Shown here: positions 50,901 to 59,560 of the stretch, piece after piece
How positions within the stretch are numbered: position 1 is the first letter of the stretch
How the letters are laid out: each line of letters starts with the position of its first letter
Assembly (NCBI RefSeq): GCF_029931775.1
Contig: NC_079323.1
Coordinates: 33,312,882-33,376,881 of the forward strand
Length of the DNA stretch: 64,000 nt
Source: Euleptes europaea
Lineage: Eukaryota; Chordata; Lepidosauria; Squamata; Sphaerodactylidae
Reading direction: 5' to 3'
The notes under the pieces: generated by a model
What the model was told of the DNA's origin: nothing
Database searches by the model: none
What the model saw: only the letters and a program-made list of their open reading frames with translations
Program-made: the position numbers and the translations under genes

Positions 50901-53900
50901 TGTCCAAGGAGAATATAAACACAAGAATCTGGGCAGACAGCTGCATAAAAATCACTGAGCATTTCAACAGGAGAGAATTTTTAGCTAACCCAACATTGGG
51001 TTGGATTGTTTTCCCCATGGCCATTTTAATGTAATTACGACTTATCTTTGCTGACCAATGATTCCATAAAATAAAACTTGGGGCAACTATTTTTAAAAGT
51101 TTTAAGTGTATAAAATATGCATTCAGAAAGAAGTAAGGGTGTTTAATAAGGAGAAGAATGGAAATAAACATGTGACTGGAGGTACAGAAAGCTTATCTCA
51201 CATAGGAAAACAAGCAAGCTCACTATGGGAGACATGGAATATAGATTCCATATCTAATAGCGGCTGCTCACAGATTATGCTCTATGAGACGTTTTATGAA
51301 ATGCACATGTCTGCTTCTTTGTCCGCAGCACCAAGACCTCAGCTAATTTTCCCAGCTGCAACTAACCCTGAACTATTTTGTGTTCTCAGCAACTTTAATG
51401 GCAAACTAGATGTTACAACATCCCTTGGTCTGACCCATGGGTGCCTATGCCATTTTAGAGCTGAACTCGGCCATTTAAAAATGCTGCAAGGGGCTGAACC
51501 CACAGCACAGTGGAACCATACATAAGACATAAGTTAACATAAGAAAGGCCCTGCTGGATCAGACCAAGGTCCATCAAACCCAGCAGTCTGTTCACACTGT
51601 GGCCAGCCAGGTGCCTCTAGGAAGCCCACAAACAAGACAACTGCAGCAGCATTATCCTGCCTGTGTTCCAAAGCACCTAATGTAATAGGAATATTCCTCT
51701 GATCCTGGAGAGAGCAGGTATGCAACCAGGTGATCTTGTTTCCTTCCTGCACCTTTTCAAGTGCTGAAAAAGGAGCAGGGGGTGGGGACAAGATTGCCTG
51801 GCCCCATTGTGCTGCAGGGCCAATCAGGATTCGGCCCTCATGCCATAACCTCTAGTTTGGCACTTAGTCTGGAATTTCCTTAGCCATTTTTAGGAGCGGA
51901 GAATGATTGCAAGTTTATGTGGGACAGGCCGAAGACAAAGCCCCCACCCACCATCAGACTGCTTTGTGCCAACCTGACACATGTGATAAGTCAGCCTTGT
52001 CCCCAACTGGCGTTGAGAGATAAAGAGAAGCAATCCTGGAATTGTTGAGAAATAAGCTGTCAACATGCAACATCTGATCCTGAGGAAAAGCTGCAGGGCA
52101 AGAGCTGGGCACATTTTAGAAAACTAAGAGAAAGGAGCAAAGAGAGGTGAAGACCACCAAAAGGAAGGGCCGGAGACATCACAATGTCATCGGTCCTACA
52201 AAGGGGGAAATTGGCTCTTGCAAGGGCACAGTTCTACGCCAAATCATCAACAGAGTTCTCCTGCTTAGCCAGTCCTTGCATGCAGCTAACAGATTGGGAC
52301 AACCTTAGGTGAATGCGAACAGTGAATGAACACATAAATGTTTTCAATAAAGCTTTATTTCATTTAAAGGATCCTTGCCTGGGACTCTCTCTGTGTTCAC
52401 TGCTGGATCAGGAACCCTGTGGAACCAAAGGCCTTCCCTGGGACAAGCAGCCGAGGAGCCATAGAAGCAATTTTGTACCTAACAACTGTTTTGAAGTGAA
52501 CACACTAGGCATGAGCACTGGAGAATGGCCAGCTTGTACCCTACATGAGCAACTGCCCCAGAGAAGGAGTGGTGCCAGTACTGGCAGCAGCAAACAATGA
52601 ATTTTCCCTTTAAGAAAGACACAGAATGATCAGAAGCACAGAATTATAAAGTCATAATCACTTGCACAATCCAATCACTTGCAAATTTCCATCGACTGTG
52701 ACTGGGATGTTTGTGTGCCTGTAATTAGCCAACGGAAACTGAACAATGTGCTATTTTTCCTGAGTCTGCTGATCTCACCCCCTATCTTCCGTATGTTCTT
52801 GTTGGTGGTACCTAAAATCCCACTCTTACTTGTGGATATAAAGTACATTGAATTAGTAGACCAGACACCTCCCCAAATCCTCTGCTGGGAAGCAGACTGG
52901 TATTTAGGAATTATTTCCCAATACAAATATCTGAAAAAAGTTTAACGTCTAAGAGCCTGTGTATGTATAGGGGGTTCAGTGGTAGAGCTTCTGCTTTGCG
53001 TGCAAAAGGTCCCAGTTTCAGTCACTGGCATCCCCGGTTAAAGGGATGAGGTGGTAAGTGATATGACTTCATGGTGACCTTATAAGGCCTGCTGGAAATC
53101 AGTGTGGCAGCGGCAGAGGTTCAAGCAAGAGATTCATTGCTCAGAAGAATGTAAGAAAAAAGAGTATGTAACTTTATATGGGTTTCATTGAGATGATGAA
53201 GAAGAAGAGTTGGTTTTTATATGCCAACTTTCTCTACCTTTTAAGGAGAATCAAATCGGCGTACAATTTCCTTCCCTTCCTCTCCCCACAACAGACATCT
53301 TGTGAGGTAGGTGGGGCTGAGAGAGTTCTGAGAGAATGAATGTTCTCTTGGCACTGCATAGCATTTTGTAAGCTGGTGTGGTATAGTGGTTAGAGCGTTA
53401 GGCTGGGGCTGTTTCCACATGGAGGTTTTGCTCTGGTTTGGCATCAAGACCAAATGGGGCTTTTTGGATCATTCACATTATGTCGTCCCCCGAATCATTC
53501 GCTTTCCATGTTTTCTCCTCTTTGATGAAGTCTTTCCCAAACTTGGTTTGGCACAATCTTCTTGGAAAGATCGCAAGTCAACACATGTTTATACTCTATC
53601 CGAATGGTCTGGGGCACATTTGTGCAGGTCCTGTGCACATTGACACAATTTCCTGGCCTCGATCCCCCACACCAACAATTCCCCACCACCACTGGAGGGC
53701 CCTTTCTGGCTTTTTTTCAAAATCGGCAATTGACACATCGCTGTATTGTTAGGCTATAATGATCAGTTGCTTAGTTTGGCCTGATTGATTCACAAGTGCT
53801 TACTGAGACCTTTTCCGCAAGGAGGTACTCCTGATGTTCTTGGGAGTTGATCTACAAGCATTAGAATTGGTTTGGGCTGGCCTCTTCCCCACATCTGCCC

Positions 53901-56651
53901 CCCCCCCGTGTATTTTTACAGCTGTGGAGCCAGTGTATTTTCTTCTACACATGGCTTAAATAATGAGGATTTTCAAGGGAAGGAGCTATCATCGGTGTTG
54001 TTATCGGTGGCCTCACAGCATACACACACCTTAAAAAAAAAAACAGCTATAATGCTGTAGTGTTGTAATGATAATGTAAGCAGGTTCTCTGAACTCCCAA
54101 GTTTTGTTTTTAAAAAACCATCTAGCTCCTCACTTTGTGGAGATATAACTGAAAAGGCATATCTTTGTGAGGGAAGAGGCCAGAGACTTACTTTTTGGAA
54201 AAAAATGAAACCTGGGAATTCAGAGAACCTGCTTAAACTAGCATTACAACACTAAAACACTGTATTGATATTTTAGGGCCTTTAAAAAACTGAAATCACC
54301 CATCTTGGAGGAGAGGGAGTGGTTTAATTATGGCAAGAGTTCTGTCATTGAAAAGTAGGCTGGAGGTGGGCGGGGCAAAGAAAATAGATAGAAACATGCC
54401 GCGCTAGGAAAACGCTAACTCAGAATCTGCTTCCAGAAAAACATTGGGGTCAAAGTGGTCTCAATAGAGCCGGGGGAACCCCCCCCCACAAAAAAAAACC
54501 AAGTGAAAACTAAAGGCCCAAAAATGTACCCAGAAATCAGGGGATAAACAGAAGCAGTATGGGGCCAGAAGCATGCAGAAAAGCCCTGACAGCCCTTCAG
54601 ATTTAGCATAATCCTGACTATGGTTGAGGACAGTGATTTCTATCTTATCTGGCCTCCCTTCCTTTTCTCTCCTTTCCCATTTTGCTTCATAATTATATTA
54701 TCAGTGATGCGCACCCTAACCTTGATCCCTCTTTGCTGGGACTACTCTAACCCTACTCAGCTGGCACCAGCCGCTGGAATGATTAAGGGCACCATCAGAA
54801 ATTTCAAGATGTGGAAATTTTAAACAGAAGCTTATGCTTCTGAAGGCTGCATGGCTACTCTTTCCCTGACCCAAGACTCCTGCCTTCTTTCCTGTCTCAG
54901 TTTCCTGATCAAGGCCCCTTAGCTCTAACCTCGCTTGTCTTAAAGCACATTCATATTTTTAAAATGTAACCTGTGCTGATTTTGCACAACTGACACCCAT
55001 GAGCCACACAGGGCTGGTTCTGATTCCCAGGTTCCCTGCTGCTAATCCAAAGAGCAGATTGGTGGCTAGCAGAATCAGCACAGGCAGCAAATTAGTACTA
55101 GAAACCCTTGCATTTGCTGCACTTAGTATATTTTTCTGAAGGAATCTTTTTTCCCTAGTTCCAGTTCAGCTCACCACTAAATCAGCCGTGGACAGCTGTC
55201 ATCCAGACTCTGTGTTAGCTTTTCAGCATCCATCTCAGCTCCTTTCTGGTTCCATCAATGGCTTCCTGTGATGACTGGTTTCCTGAACAGAGCGCAATGC
55301 ACTCTACCCCTCTTGAGTCAGTACTTTGCTTGGCCTGAGTTTACAGTTTCCTAACCCCCACAACAGCTTTGGGCCACTTTCCTGTATTGGATCTATGCCT
55401 GCCTAGCCACGATGACAGCCATGATCCTGAAAAGACTGCCACCTGGGCAGCTGTATACCATATGCTCAAATTTATTTCTGTGCTATCAGTACAGCATGGG
55501 GGCAGCTTTGCACTGGTAGCTTCATCATGAAGGCAGTAGTTGAACCAGTGAGACCCTCAGTGGAGTGTTCCTGCATGTCATAATCCGAGTCTAAAAAATA
55601 AAGTTTTTATTATTTTTTTAAATGTAGGACACAAAAATTTAAAAAGGGATATTTGGGGGGAGAGGGGGAAAAACATAAACAAGGTAAAACAACTACCTGA
55701 AGCATAATTATTTAAACCCCTGCTATATTTACTACTAGGATATTTTCTATTAGTAATAAAAATTATTACTAAGCAAAAATATAAATTCTACCATTTTGTA
55801 CCAGTTACTGAATTAGTTTAAACTTTAAATACAATATCATGTTATTATTATTTTTAAACAGTTCTACCTTTCCACATCTGTATTTGTACCTAACTATAAC
55901 AAGAAGCTACTACTAGATATATCTCATACGTTTTTTTCAATTCAATTACATATCTTTGCTTACTTCATATATCCCCTTTACCACTTAATAAACTCTCATT
56001 TTCATAATATGATATTCATGTTATAGTATTATAGTATAACATTAATAGTTATAGTATAACATGAATAGTACATCTGAATTCTTGATGCACGAGCCATTGA
56101 CTTCTTCATTATAGATCTGGAAGTGTTCGTTGCATCTCTCTTATTCTATATGCCTTTTGAAACAAATTTGACATAAAAGTAAATCTTTTTACCTCTTTTA
56201 AACAGTGAATAGGCAAAAGCAACTTGAAGGCTGACTTTAAAACTTTGATGGCTACATCATGGTGTAGTGGTTAAGAGCGGTGGACTTTAATCTGGAGAAC
56301 CGGGTTTGATTCCCCATTCCTCCACATGAGTGGCAGACTCTAATCTGGTGAACCAGGTTTGTTCCCCCACTCCTACACAAGAAGCCTGCTGGGCGACCTT
56401 GGGCTAGTCACAGTTTATAGATACTGCAGTACACAGGCATCCTGGTATTATCTGTATTTTGGGCTTTCCACCCAGCCCAGCTGCACACAAACTCCTCTTC
56501 ATTTCAGGTGCAAACTTCTTTTCTTGGCAGGTCATGAAAAGTCAACTAACCTGTTTCCTTTTCTTTGAAGAAACGGGCTTGGTGTTTGCAGGTGGCTTCA
56601 TTGCTTCACTTGGCCCAGTGGTTTCCTCCAAGGGTTCATCATCAGAAAGAT
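30519..56651 (-). CDS. CMSS1: CMSS1, nine exons to the stop codon
   Basis: CMSS1 (homologue of yeast Cms1) is a nuclear factor linked to small ribosomal subunit biogenesis, with a DEAD-helicase-like fold. Exons in transcript order: 56651-56551, 48633-48550, 43974-43845, 42804-42745, 37728-37626, 36532-36472, 33259-33172, 31980-31892, 30602-30519. They total 800 nt, 266 codons with the stop, against about 279 residues in human, so only the first dozen or so residues are missing. The product has an acidic then Lys/Arg-rich N-terminus (KPKRRRKKKISDIL), [20 protein letters not shown], the helicase-like [14 protein letters not shown], and [20 protein letters not shown] where true DEAD-box proteins have the DEAD motif; the ATPase signature is absent, as in the family. 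All borders are GT-AG with matching phases. Introns hold a Tc1 element, a large hAT element and many SINEs. Confidence 0.95.
30961..31205 (-). mobile_element. CR1 LINE 3' end
   Basis: GTAGAATCATAGAGTTGCA start (reverse of the CR1 terminal ATTCTATG repeat) and CCTCCCTAGGTAGCTGATTC. CMSS1 intron. Confidence 0.85.
31507..31665. mobile_element. Palindromic MITE copy, right side truncated
   Basis: Shares GGATTTTACTGTGTGAAATG and TAATGCACTTTTGATCCAC words with the 11966-12106 copy. Confidence 0.65.
31892..31980 (-). CDS. CMSS1: CMSS1 exon, [13 protein letters not shown]
   Basis: Encodes [20 protein letters not shown] then LRRLVDIPE. This is the position of motif II in DEAD-box enzymes, here without DEAD. 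Confidence 0.96.
32615..32850 (+). mobile_element. tRNA-derived CORE/MIR-like SINE
   Basis: GGGAGCCAGCATGGTGAAGT head, GGGTTCGATTCCCC B box, TGGGTGACCTTGGGCC body and an atypical 3' part. Confidence 0.85.
33172..33259 (-). CDS. CMSS1: CMSS1 exon, TPGR motif
   Basis: Encodes [20 protein letters not shown] then [13 protein letters not shown] corresponds to helicase motif Ib. GTAG donor. Confidence 0.94.
33745..33955 (+). mobile_element. tRNA-Ala-like SINE, old copy
   Basis: CTCAGTGCTTTGCATGAGGTCC head and GAGAGCTGTTGCCAGTCAGT body words; strongly diverged. Confidence 0.6.
33973..34092. repeat. Tandem duplication, 60 bp x 2
   Basis: Two 60-bp copies with about two differences, in a CMSS1 intron, adjoining the end of a diverged tRNA-Ala-like SINE. 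Confidence 0.96.
34496..34585 (+). mobile_element. tRNA-like SINE head fragment
   Basis: GTGTGAGGTAGTGGTTTTAG and GGTTCAAATCTCCACTCTGC; head only. Confidence 0.65.
35649..35858 (-). mobile_element. tRNA-Ala-like SINE, full length
   Basis: - strand head GGGGCTGTGGCTCAGTGGCA, anticodon-loop region CTTGGCATGC and B-box-like GGTTCAATCCCTGGC read as a tRNA-Ala derivative. The tail ends GGCAGCTTCATGTGTTC. Confidence 0.88.
36472..36532 (-). CDS. CMSS1: CMSS1 exon, [14 protein letters not shown]
   Basis: 61-nt exon encoding [26 protein letters not shown] acceptor, GTAAGG donor, ends in phase 0. Confidence 0.95.
36626..37062 (-). mobile_element. CR1 LINE, ORF2 end and 3' end
   Basis: Terminal CATAGAATCATAGAGTTGG, CATCTAGTCCAACGCCCTGC, and CAGCCTTCTCCTCTTCAGGC, which is the CR1 ORF2 end in reverse. 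CMSS1 intron. Confidence 0.9.
37626..37728 (-). CDS. CMSS1: CMSS1 exon, [15 protein letters not shown]
   Basis: Encodes [20 protein letters not shown] then [14 protein letters not shown], almost identical to the human exon. It follows CATTGCAG. Confidence 0.97.
37925..38800. other. CpG-island-like block inside the hAT element
   Basis: High density of CpG and GC-rich words, including a GCC repeat near 38270-38290, in a window that is otherwise AT-rich. Long open frames on both strands here are compositional. It may be element interior or a captured CpG-rich fragment; no protein family is recognised. Confidence 0.7.
38837..39540. repeat. Polypyrimidine tract, CTTT/CCTT with a TTCTGTCC variant
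   Basis: About 700 bp of almost pure C and T on the + strand, made of CCTT and CTTT units with a recurrent CTTTCTGTCCTT variant and a (CT)n core near 38938-38967. Preceded by (TG)n at 38817-38834. Confidence 0.97.
39681..39886. mobile_element. GGGTTGCC-family MITE nested in the large hAT
   Basis: CTAAGGTTGCCAACC to GGCAACCCTAG, with the internal GATCTCC palindromic words. It inserted after the hAT element. Confidence 0.92.
40251..40468. mobile_element. GGGTTGCC-family MITE
   Basis: AGGGTTTCTAACC to TTAGCAACCCTAG; older copy, just outside the hAT element. Confidence 0.85.
40790..42271 (-). mobile_element. Tc1-like DNA transposon, nearly whole
   Basis: Terminal inverted repeats of about 200 bp (40790-40990 and 42072-42271) are almost identical to each other. 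Each carries a short direct repeat (AGTATTTGATCCC) at its outer and inner ends, the IR/DR layout. The right end abuts TA; the left target base has changed. It lies in the CMSS1 intron between the 37626-37728 and 42745-42804 exons. The arm identity and long open frame point to a young insertion. Confidence 0.95.
40944..42038 (-). CDS. Tc1-like transposase ORF, partly degraded
   Basis: 364-codon frame; the family start is probably Met15 ([11 protein letters not shown]). The DD34E catalytic residues are present: D157 (LWSDGTK), D248 (FQHDND) and E283 ([10 protein letters not shown]). Neighbouring residues usually conserved are changed: SDET to SDGT, the His after DNDPK to Arg, and NPIEN to NLIEN. 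The N-terminal DNA-binding part appears shortened: LGEKVTT runs into [14 protein letters not shown] where relatives have about a dozen more residues, and a telomere-like repeat sits at that junction. The original stop is lost and the frame runs on into the inverted repeat. Probably inactive. The frame recalls Tc1 elements very common in teleost fish. Confidence 0.93.
   Translation of the reverse strand: MTEAINPSDSRLATMTKTKELSKDVRDKIVDLHKAGLGYKTIAKQLGEKVTTLTLTVNLPRSGAPCKISSRGVAMIMRTVMKQPRTTRGELVNDLRAAGTIVTMKTVGNTLRCEGLRSCRARKVPLLKTAHVQARLQFANAHLNDPEENWVKVLWSDGTKIKLFGINSTRRVWRRRNAAYNPKNTIPSVKHGGGHIMLWGCFSAKGTGHLHRIEGAMDRTMYRQILGEHLLPSARAFKMGRGWVFQHDNDLKRMAKATKEWFRKKHIKVLEWPSQSPDLNLIENLWRELKVRVATHQPRNLTFLETICKEEWDKIPPEMCANLVATYKKRLTSVLGGKTLVGNYSHLLQRDQILISLIIMHINL
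42745..42804 (-). CDS. CMSS1: CMSS1 exon, [18 protein letters not shown]
   Basis: 60-nt exon encoding [19 protein letters not shown] with split codons at both ends that match the neighbours. GTAAGT donor. Confidence 0.94.
43627..43790 (-). mobile_element. RTE/BovB-like LINE, ORF2 C-terminus and stop
   Basis: Same family as 6660-6812: [19 protein letters not shown], a divergent HRVT segment, then a stop near the GTGCCGTCAAGTCACTT word. Confidence 0.75.
43845..43974 (-). CDS. CMSS1: CMSS1 exon, [15 protein letters not shown]
   Basis: Encodes [20 protein letters not shown], then [20 protein letters not shown] and KLPG. CTCTAG acceptor, GTAATA donor. Confidence 0.95.
45086..45475. mobile_element. 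hAT-type MITE with 8-bp TSD
   Basis: Ends CAGTGGTTCCCAAAC and TTTGGCAACCACTG, flanked by perfect ATATACAC (45078-45085 and 45476-45483). 390 bp, CMSS1 intron. Confidence 0.93.
45708..45790 (+). mobile_element. tRNA-like SINE head fragment
   Basis: CAGTTGGTTAGAGTATTGCA with GGATCAAACCACTACTGTGC; head only. Confidence 0.55.
47329..47543 (-). mobile_element. tRNA-Ala-like SINE, full length
   Basis: Close copy of 35649-35858 (head at about 47541, tail at 47330), CMSS1 intron. Confidence 0.88.
48223..48315. repeat. (GGAA)n microsatellite
   Basis: About 23 uninterrupted AGGA/GGAA units in a CMSS1 intron, near-perfect and therefore probably length-variable. Confidence 0.98.
48550..48633 (-). CDS. 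CMSS1: CMSS1 basic-region exon
   Basis: Encodes [20 protein letters not shown] then GKPKRRRK, a probable nuclear/nucleolar localisation region. The donor GTGCTA is weak, but it is the border that joins in frame to KKISDIL. Confidence 0.88.
49855..50137 (-). mobile_element. tRNA-derived SINE with CORE/MIR-like body, full length
   Basis: - strand head AGAGCCAGCGTGGTGTAGTG, duplicated middle, TGGGTGACCTTGGGC body as in MIR/CORE SINEs, and a TTC-rich end. CMSS1 intron. Confidence 0.88.
50236..50406 (+). mobile_element. CR1-like LINE 3' end, second subfamily
   Basis: CTGGACTAGATGGGCCACTA and CAGCAGGGCTCTTCTTATGT, the reverse of the words at 51541-51600. Confidence 0.75.
51533..51755 (-). mobile_element. 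CR1-like LINE 3' end, second subfamily
   Basis: GAAAGGCCCTGCTGGATCAG, GTGGCCAGCCAGGTGCCTCT; CMSS1 intron. Confidence 0.75.
52968..53130 (+). mobile_element. tRNA-Ala-like SINE, diverged
   Basis: GGTTCAGTGGTAGAGCTTCT and TTTCAGTCACTGGCATCCCC mark the tRNA-like head; the tail is eroded. Confidence 0.75.
53192..53335 (-). mobile_element. CORE/MIR-like SINE, 3' part
   Basis: GAAGAAGAAGAGTTGGTTTT through GGTGGGGCTGAGAGAGTTCT; head lost. Confidence 0.82.
53370..53412 (+). mobile_element. tRNA-like SINE head fragment
   Basis: AAGCTGGTGTGGTATAGTGG followed by TTAGAGCGTTAGGCT, then unrelated sequence. Confidence 0.6.
54048..54262. mobile_element. Palindromic MITE, about 215 bp
   Basis: About 50-bp arms: TAAGCAGGTTCTCTGAACTC on the left faces its reverse complement around 54215 on the right, outer words TAGTGTTGTAATG. 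The right end abuts TA. CMSS1 intron. Confidence 0.8.
56255..56420 (+). mobile_element. tRNA-derived CORE/MIR-like SINE, 3' truncated
   Basis: Head CATGGTGTAGTGGTTAAGAG with GGGTTTGATTCCCC, body through CGACCTTGGGCTAGTCACAG. Confidence 0.88.
56551..56651 (-). CDS. CMSS1: CMSS1 N-terminal acidic exon
   Basis: Encodes [20 protein letters not shown] then [13 protein letters not shown]. It is acidic, then basic, as in human CMSS1. GTTAGT donor. The exon with the start codon was not found between here and 64000. Confidence 0.85.
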
Positions 56652-57644
56652 CTAAAGACAAAACCCCAACAATCAAAGAACGCCAATTTTAATGCTGTTA
56701 ATGTCAATGAAGGGATGCTACTTTGTCAAGGAATGCTACTTCATCAAATGTTAGTTGATTCCTCCACATTTGACATAGCTGACCATCCAGGGGGTTCAAC
56801 AGTCATGTCCATGTGCTACTTTAGTATGCACTAGAATATATTTGCATTGCTCTACCCATATGCTGAGTCAACTGCTTCCCCAGATACCTTCTGTACGCTC
56901 TAATGGAGCAACTTGGTACAGTGTGCAGCTTGCCAAGAAAATCTTGACAGCTAACTAACATTGCTTTATAAATCCTGACTTGGCATGTCCAGAAAGTGGA
57001 GAGGGGGGTGTATCCAAAGCAGAGTTGTAAATAACCCCTTCTCCTGTATCTGCGCACATATTGCTTGTTATAGAACTCTCAAAGTAGACAAATGGCTTCC
57101 AGGATAGAACTTTGCAAACAATGCACCACCTGTTAACTGCCTATTTTTGCTTTGGACTGTGTTCTAACATGCAATATCCGCCCACTCTTTAGGCACAGAA
57201 TGACAAAATGAAACACATCTAAGGAAGAAGCACCATTGCTAAATGTGAAATGACTCCTCACACTGTCCAGTGTTGAAACAATCTTTACAGTACATAATTT
57301 CTTGTTTTAGTAGAAACATCAGGATTAAACTCCAAGTTCTGAAAACAGTGACTGGGCTATGGCCATTAAAACGTTGATCTAATTCATGAACTAGGCGTAT
57401 TTTGCCATTATTACCAGGTACCTCAACCCAGAATTCCATGTATACACAGATGAGTGTGCTGAAAATCTCTGTTCATTTGAACACAGGGAGGTTATCCATA
57501 CATGCGATCCTCTGGCTCTCTCCACTGAAATTAATGGAAAAGCCATGCTGGGCTGGGGAATTCGATATGTGCAACAGAACTCCCCACCTAACCTAGATCA
57601 TATAACCTATAGTATTTTCTAAACAGCTGCATAGGACTAAATAT

Positions 57645-57855
57645 TAGGGTTGCCAGGTCCTTCTTCTCAACCGGCAGGAGATTTGGCGAGCGAAGCCTGA
57701 AGAGGGTGAGATTTTGGGAGGGGAGGGACTTCAATGCCATAGAGTTCAATTGCCAAAGCAGCCATTTTCCTCCAGGTGATCTGATCTCTATCGGCTGGAG
57801 ATCAGTTGAATTAGCAGGAGATCTCCTGCTACTACCTGGCAGTTGGCAACCCTAC
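57645..57855. mobile_element. GGGTTGCC-family MITE
   Basis: TTAGGGTTGCCAGGTCC to GTTGGCAACCCTA, opposite orientation to the 39.7-kb copy. Confidence 0.92.
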
Positions 57856-59021
57856 TAAACATTATTGTTAAAATAGAAACATGTAATACATGCTTTAATA
57901 TAAAAATACAGAATGAATGAAACAGTATAAGCACAGCAGAAACTGACAGATAACTTTTAGACAGTGACAATGAATATTAGTTTTGTGTTTTTTTTAACAT
58001 ATTATAGTATGCAAGACTGAAAGACAGTTTTAAGTCCCCCCATAAATATGCTCATTTTGTTTCCTTAAACAAAATCTTATTTTATGTTTTTTATATTCAT
58101 GTAGATTTGTGCAATTAACCAAAAATTCATACTTTGAACAACCATTTCATTATACAAATGGTTGTCACACCACTTGCTCTGATCAGCGAACCAAGTTGGC
58201 ACAATGGCACATAGCCTCTGCATTTACAGCTGATGCTTTTGGCAAGTAGCTGAACTGATATGGGGATTTGCATTACTTCTTTTCTCTTCTGCTCCTACAG
58301 CAACCAAACCTCAGATACGCAAAAGCGAAGACTTCCTCAAGCACAGAATATATTTAAATATATATTGCAAAGGTGCTGACATTTCACTTTTCTTCTCAGT
58401 TTACCAGGACATCTAATACCCTACCTCTGATTACAAACAATATACTTTCCGCATTGTTATCTTCCTTATAAAATCATCAGGTTTGAATAAGGGGGCTGAA
58501 GAAAAAATGTGCAAAGTATAGTGTAAGAATCAGTTCATAGAAATAAGTAATTATGAATTTCTACCAATTCCCATGCATTTCTCATTAGCATGGTGACTTG
58601 TTGCTATGAAACCCCTTTGTCATCTCCCTGGCATGTTTCGACATCAAAAAGTCATATCATTTTGCCTAACCTTCATCAGTTACATTGAATGACAAATCTT
58701 TATAAATCAGATTTCACTCTTTGGTCAGCTAAATGTTCCTGTTCAAATGGCATTCAACTAGTTCTGCCATCTGGTGATCTGCATGGTTGGTTTCAAGAAG
58801 AGTAACCATGCAGACACTTGGTCCATTTGCATGGCATGGGATGGGGATCATGCTGCTCCACACTACCCTGGTTCTCCTGCTATGCTCCCAGGTGACATGT
58901 CCACACTGTATTTCATGTTTGCACAGGGATGCTCACAGAACCCAATGTATATAATCAGCAATCTCTACCCACAGCATCAAAAACAATCCTCTCCAGTTTT
59001 TTTCACACAGTAAAGCTTGTT

Positions 59022-59260
59022 CGATTCCGACACAAGTCGGTTTCAGGTAGCTGGCTCAAGGTTGACTCAGCCTTCCATCCTTCCGAAGTCAGTCAAATGA
59101 GTACCTGGCTTGCTGGGGGTAAAGGGAAGATGACTGGGGAAGGCAATGGCAAACCCTACCCCCCCCCCCCGCAAACAAAGTCTGCCTAGTAAACGTTGGG
59201 ATGTGACGTCACCCCATGGGTCAGGAATGACCCGGTGCTTGCACAGGGGACCTTTACCTT
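59022..59260 (+). mobile_element. Sauria-type SINE, 5' truncated
   Basis: Starts at CGATTCCGAC; perfect 11-bp duplication TAAAGCTTGTT (59011-59021 and 59261-59271) shows the truncated copy inserted as such. Confidence 0.93.
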
Positions 59261-59370
59261 TAAAGCTTGTTTGTATGTCCTGTTCTCCATTGTTCAGCGG
59301 TTTTGCAAAAACCCAATTGGGACTAGAAATGGAGAAATGAAATCCCCCAAATTATGATATTTCCACTTGT

Positions 59371-59560
59371 AGGGTTGCCAGGAATTACAAGTGACCTCCA
59401 GCCTACAGAGATCAGTTCCCCTGGAGAAAATGGCAGCTCTGTCAGGTGGACGCTATAGCATTACATCACCCCCAAGCTCCCTCCCTTCCCCAAATTCTAT
59501 CTCCTCCAGGCACCACTCCCAAATCTCCAGTAATTTCTCAAGCCAGAGTCGGCAACCTTA
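59371..59560. mobile_element. GGGTTGCC-family MITE
   Basis: AGGGTTGCCAGGAATT to GAGTCGGCAACCTTA; slightly shortened at the left. Confidence 0.88.

Noticed and set aside
51106-51525. 139-codon + strand frame
   Set aside because: Not similar to any protein I know; intronic and without conserved motifs.
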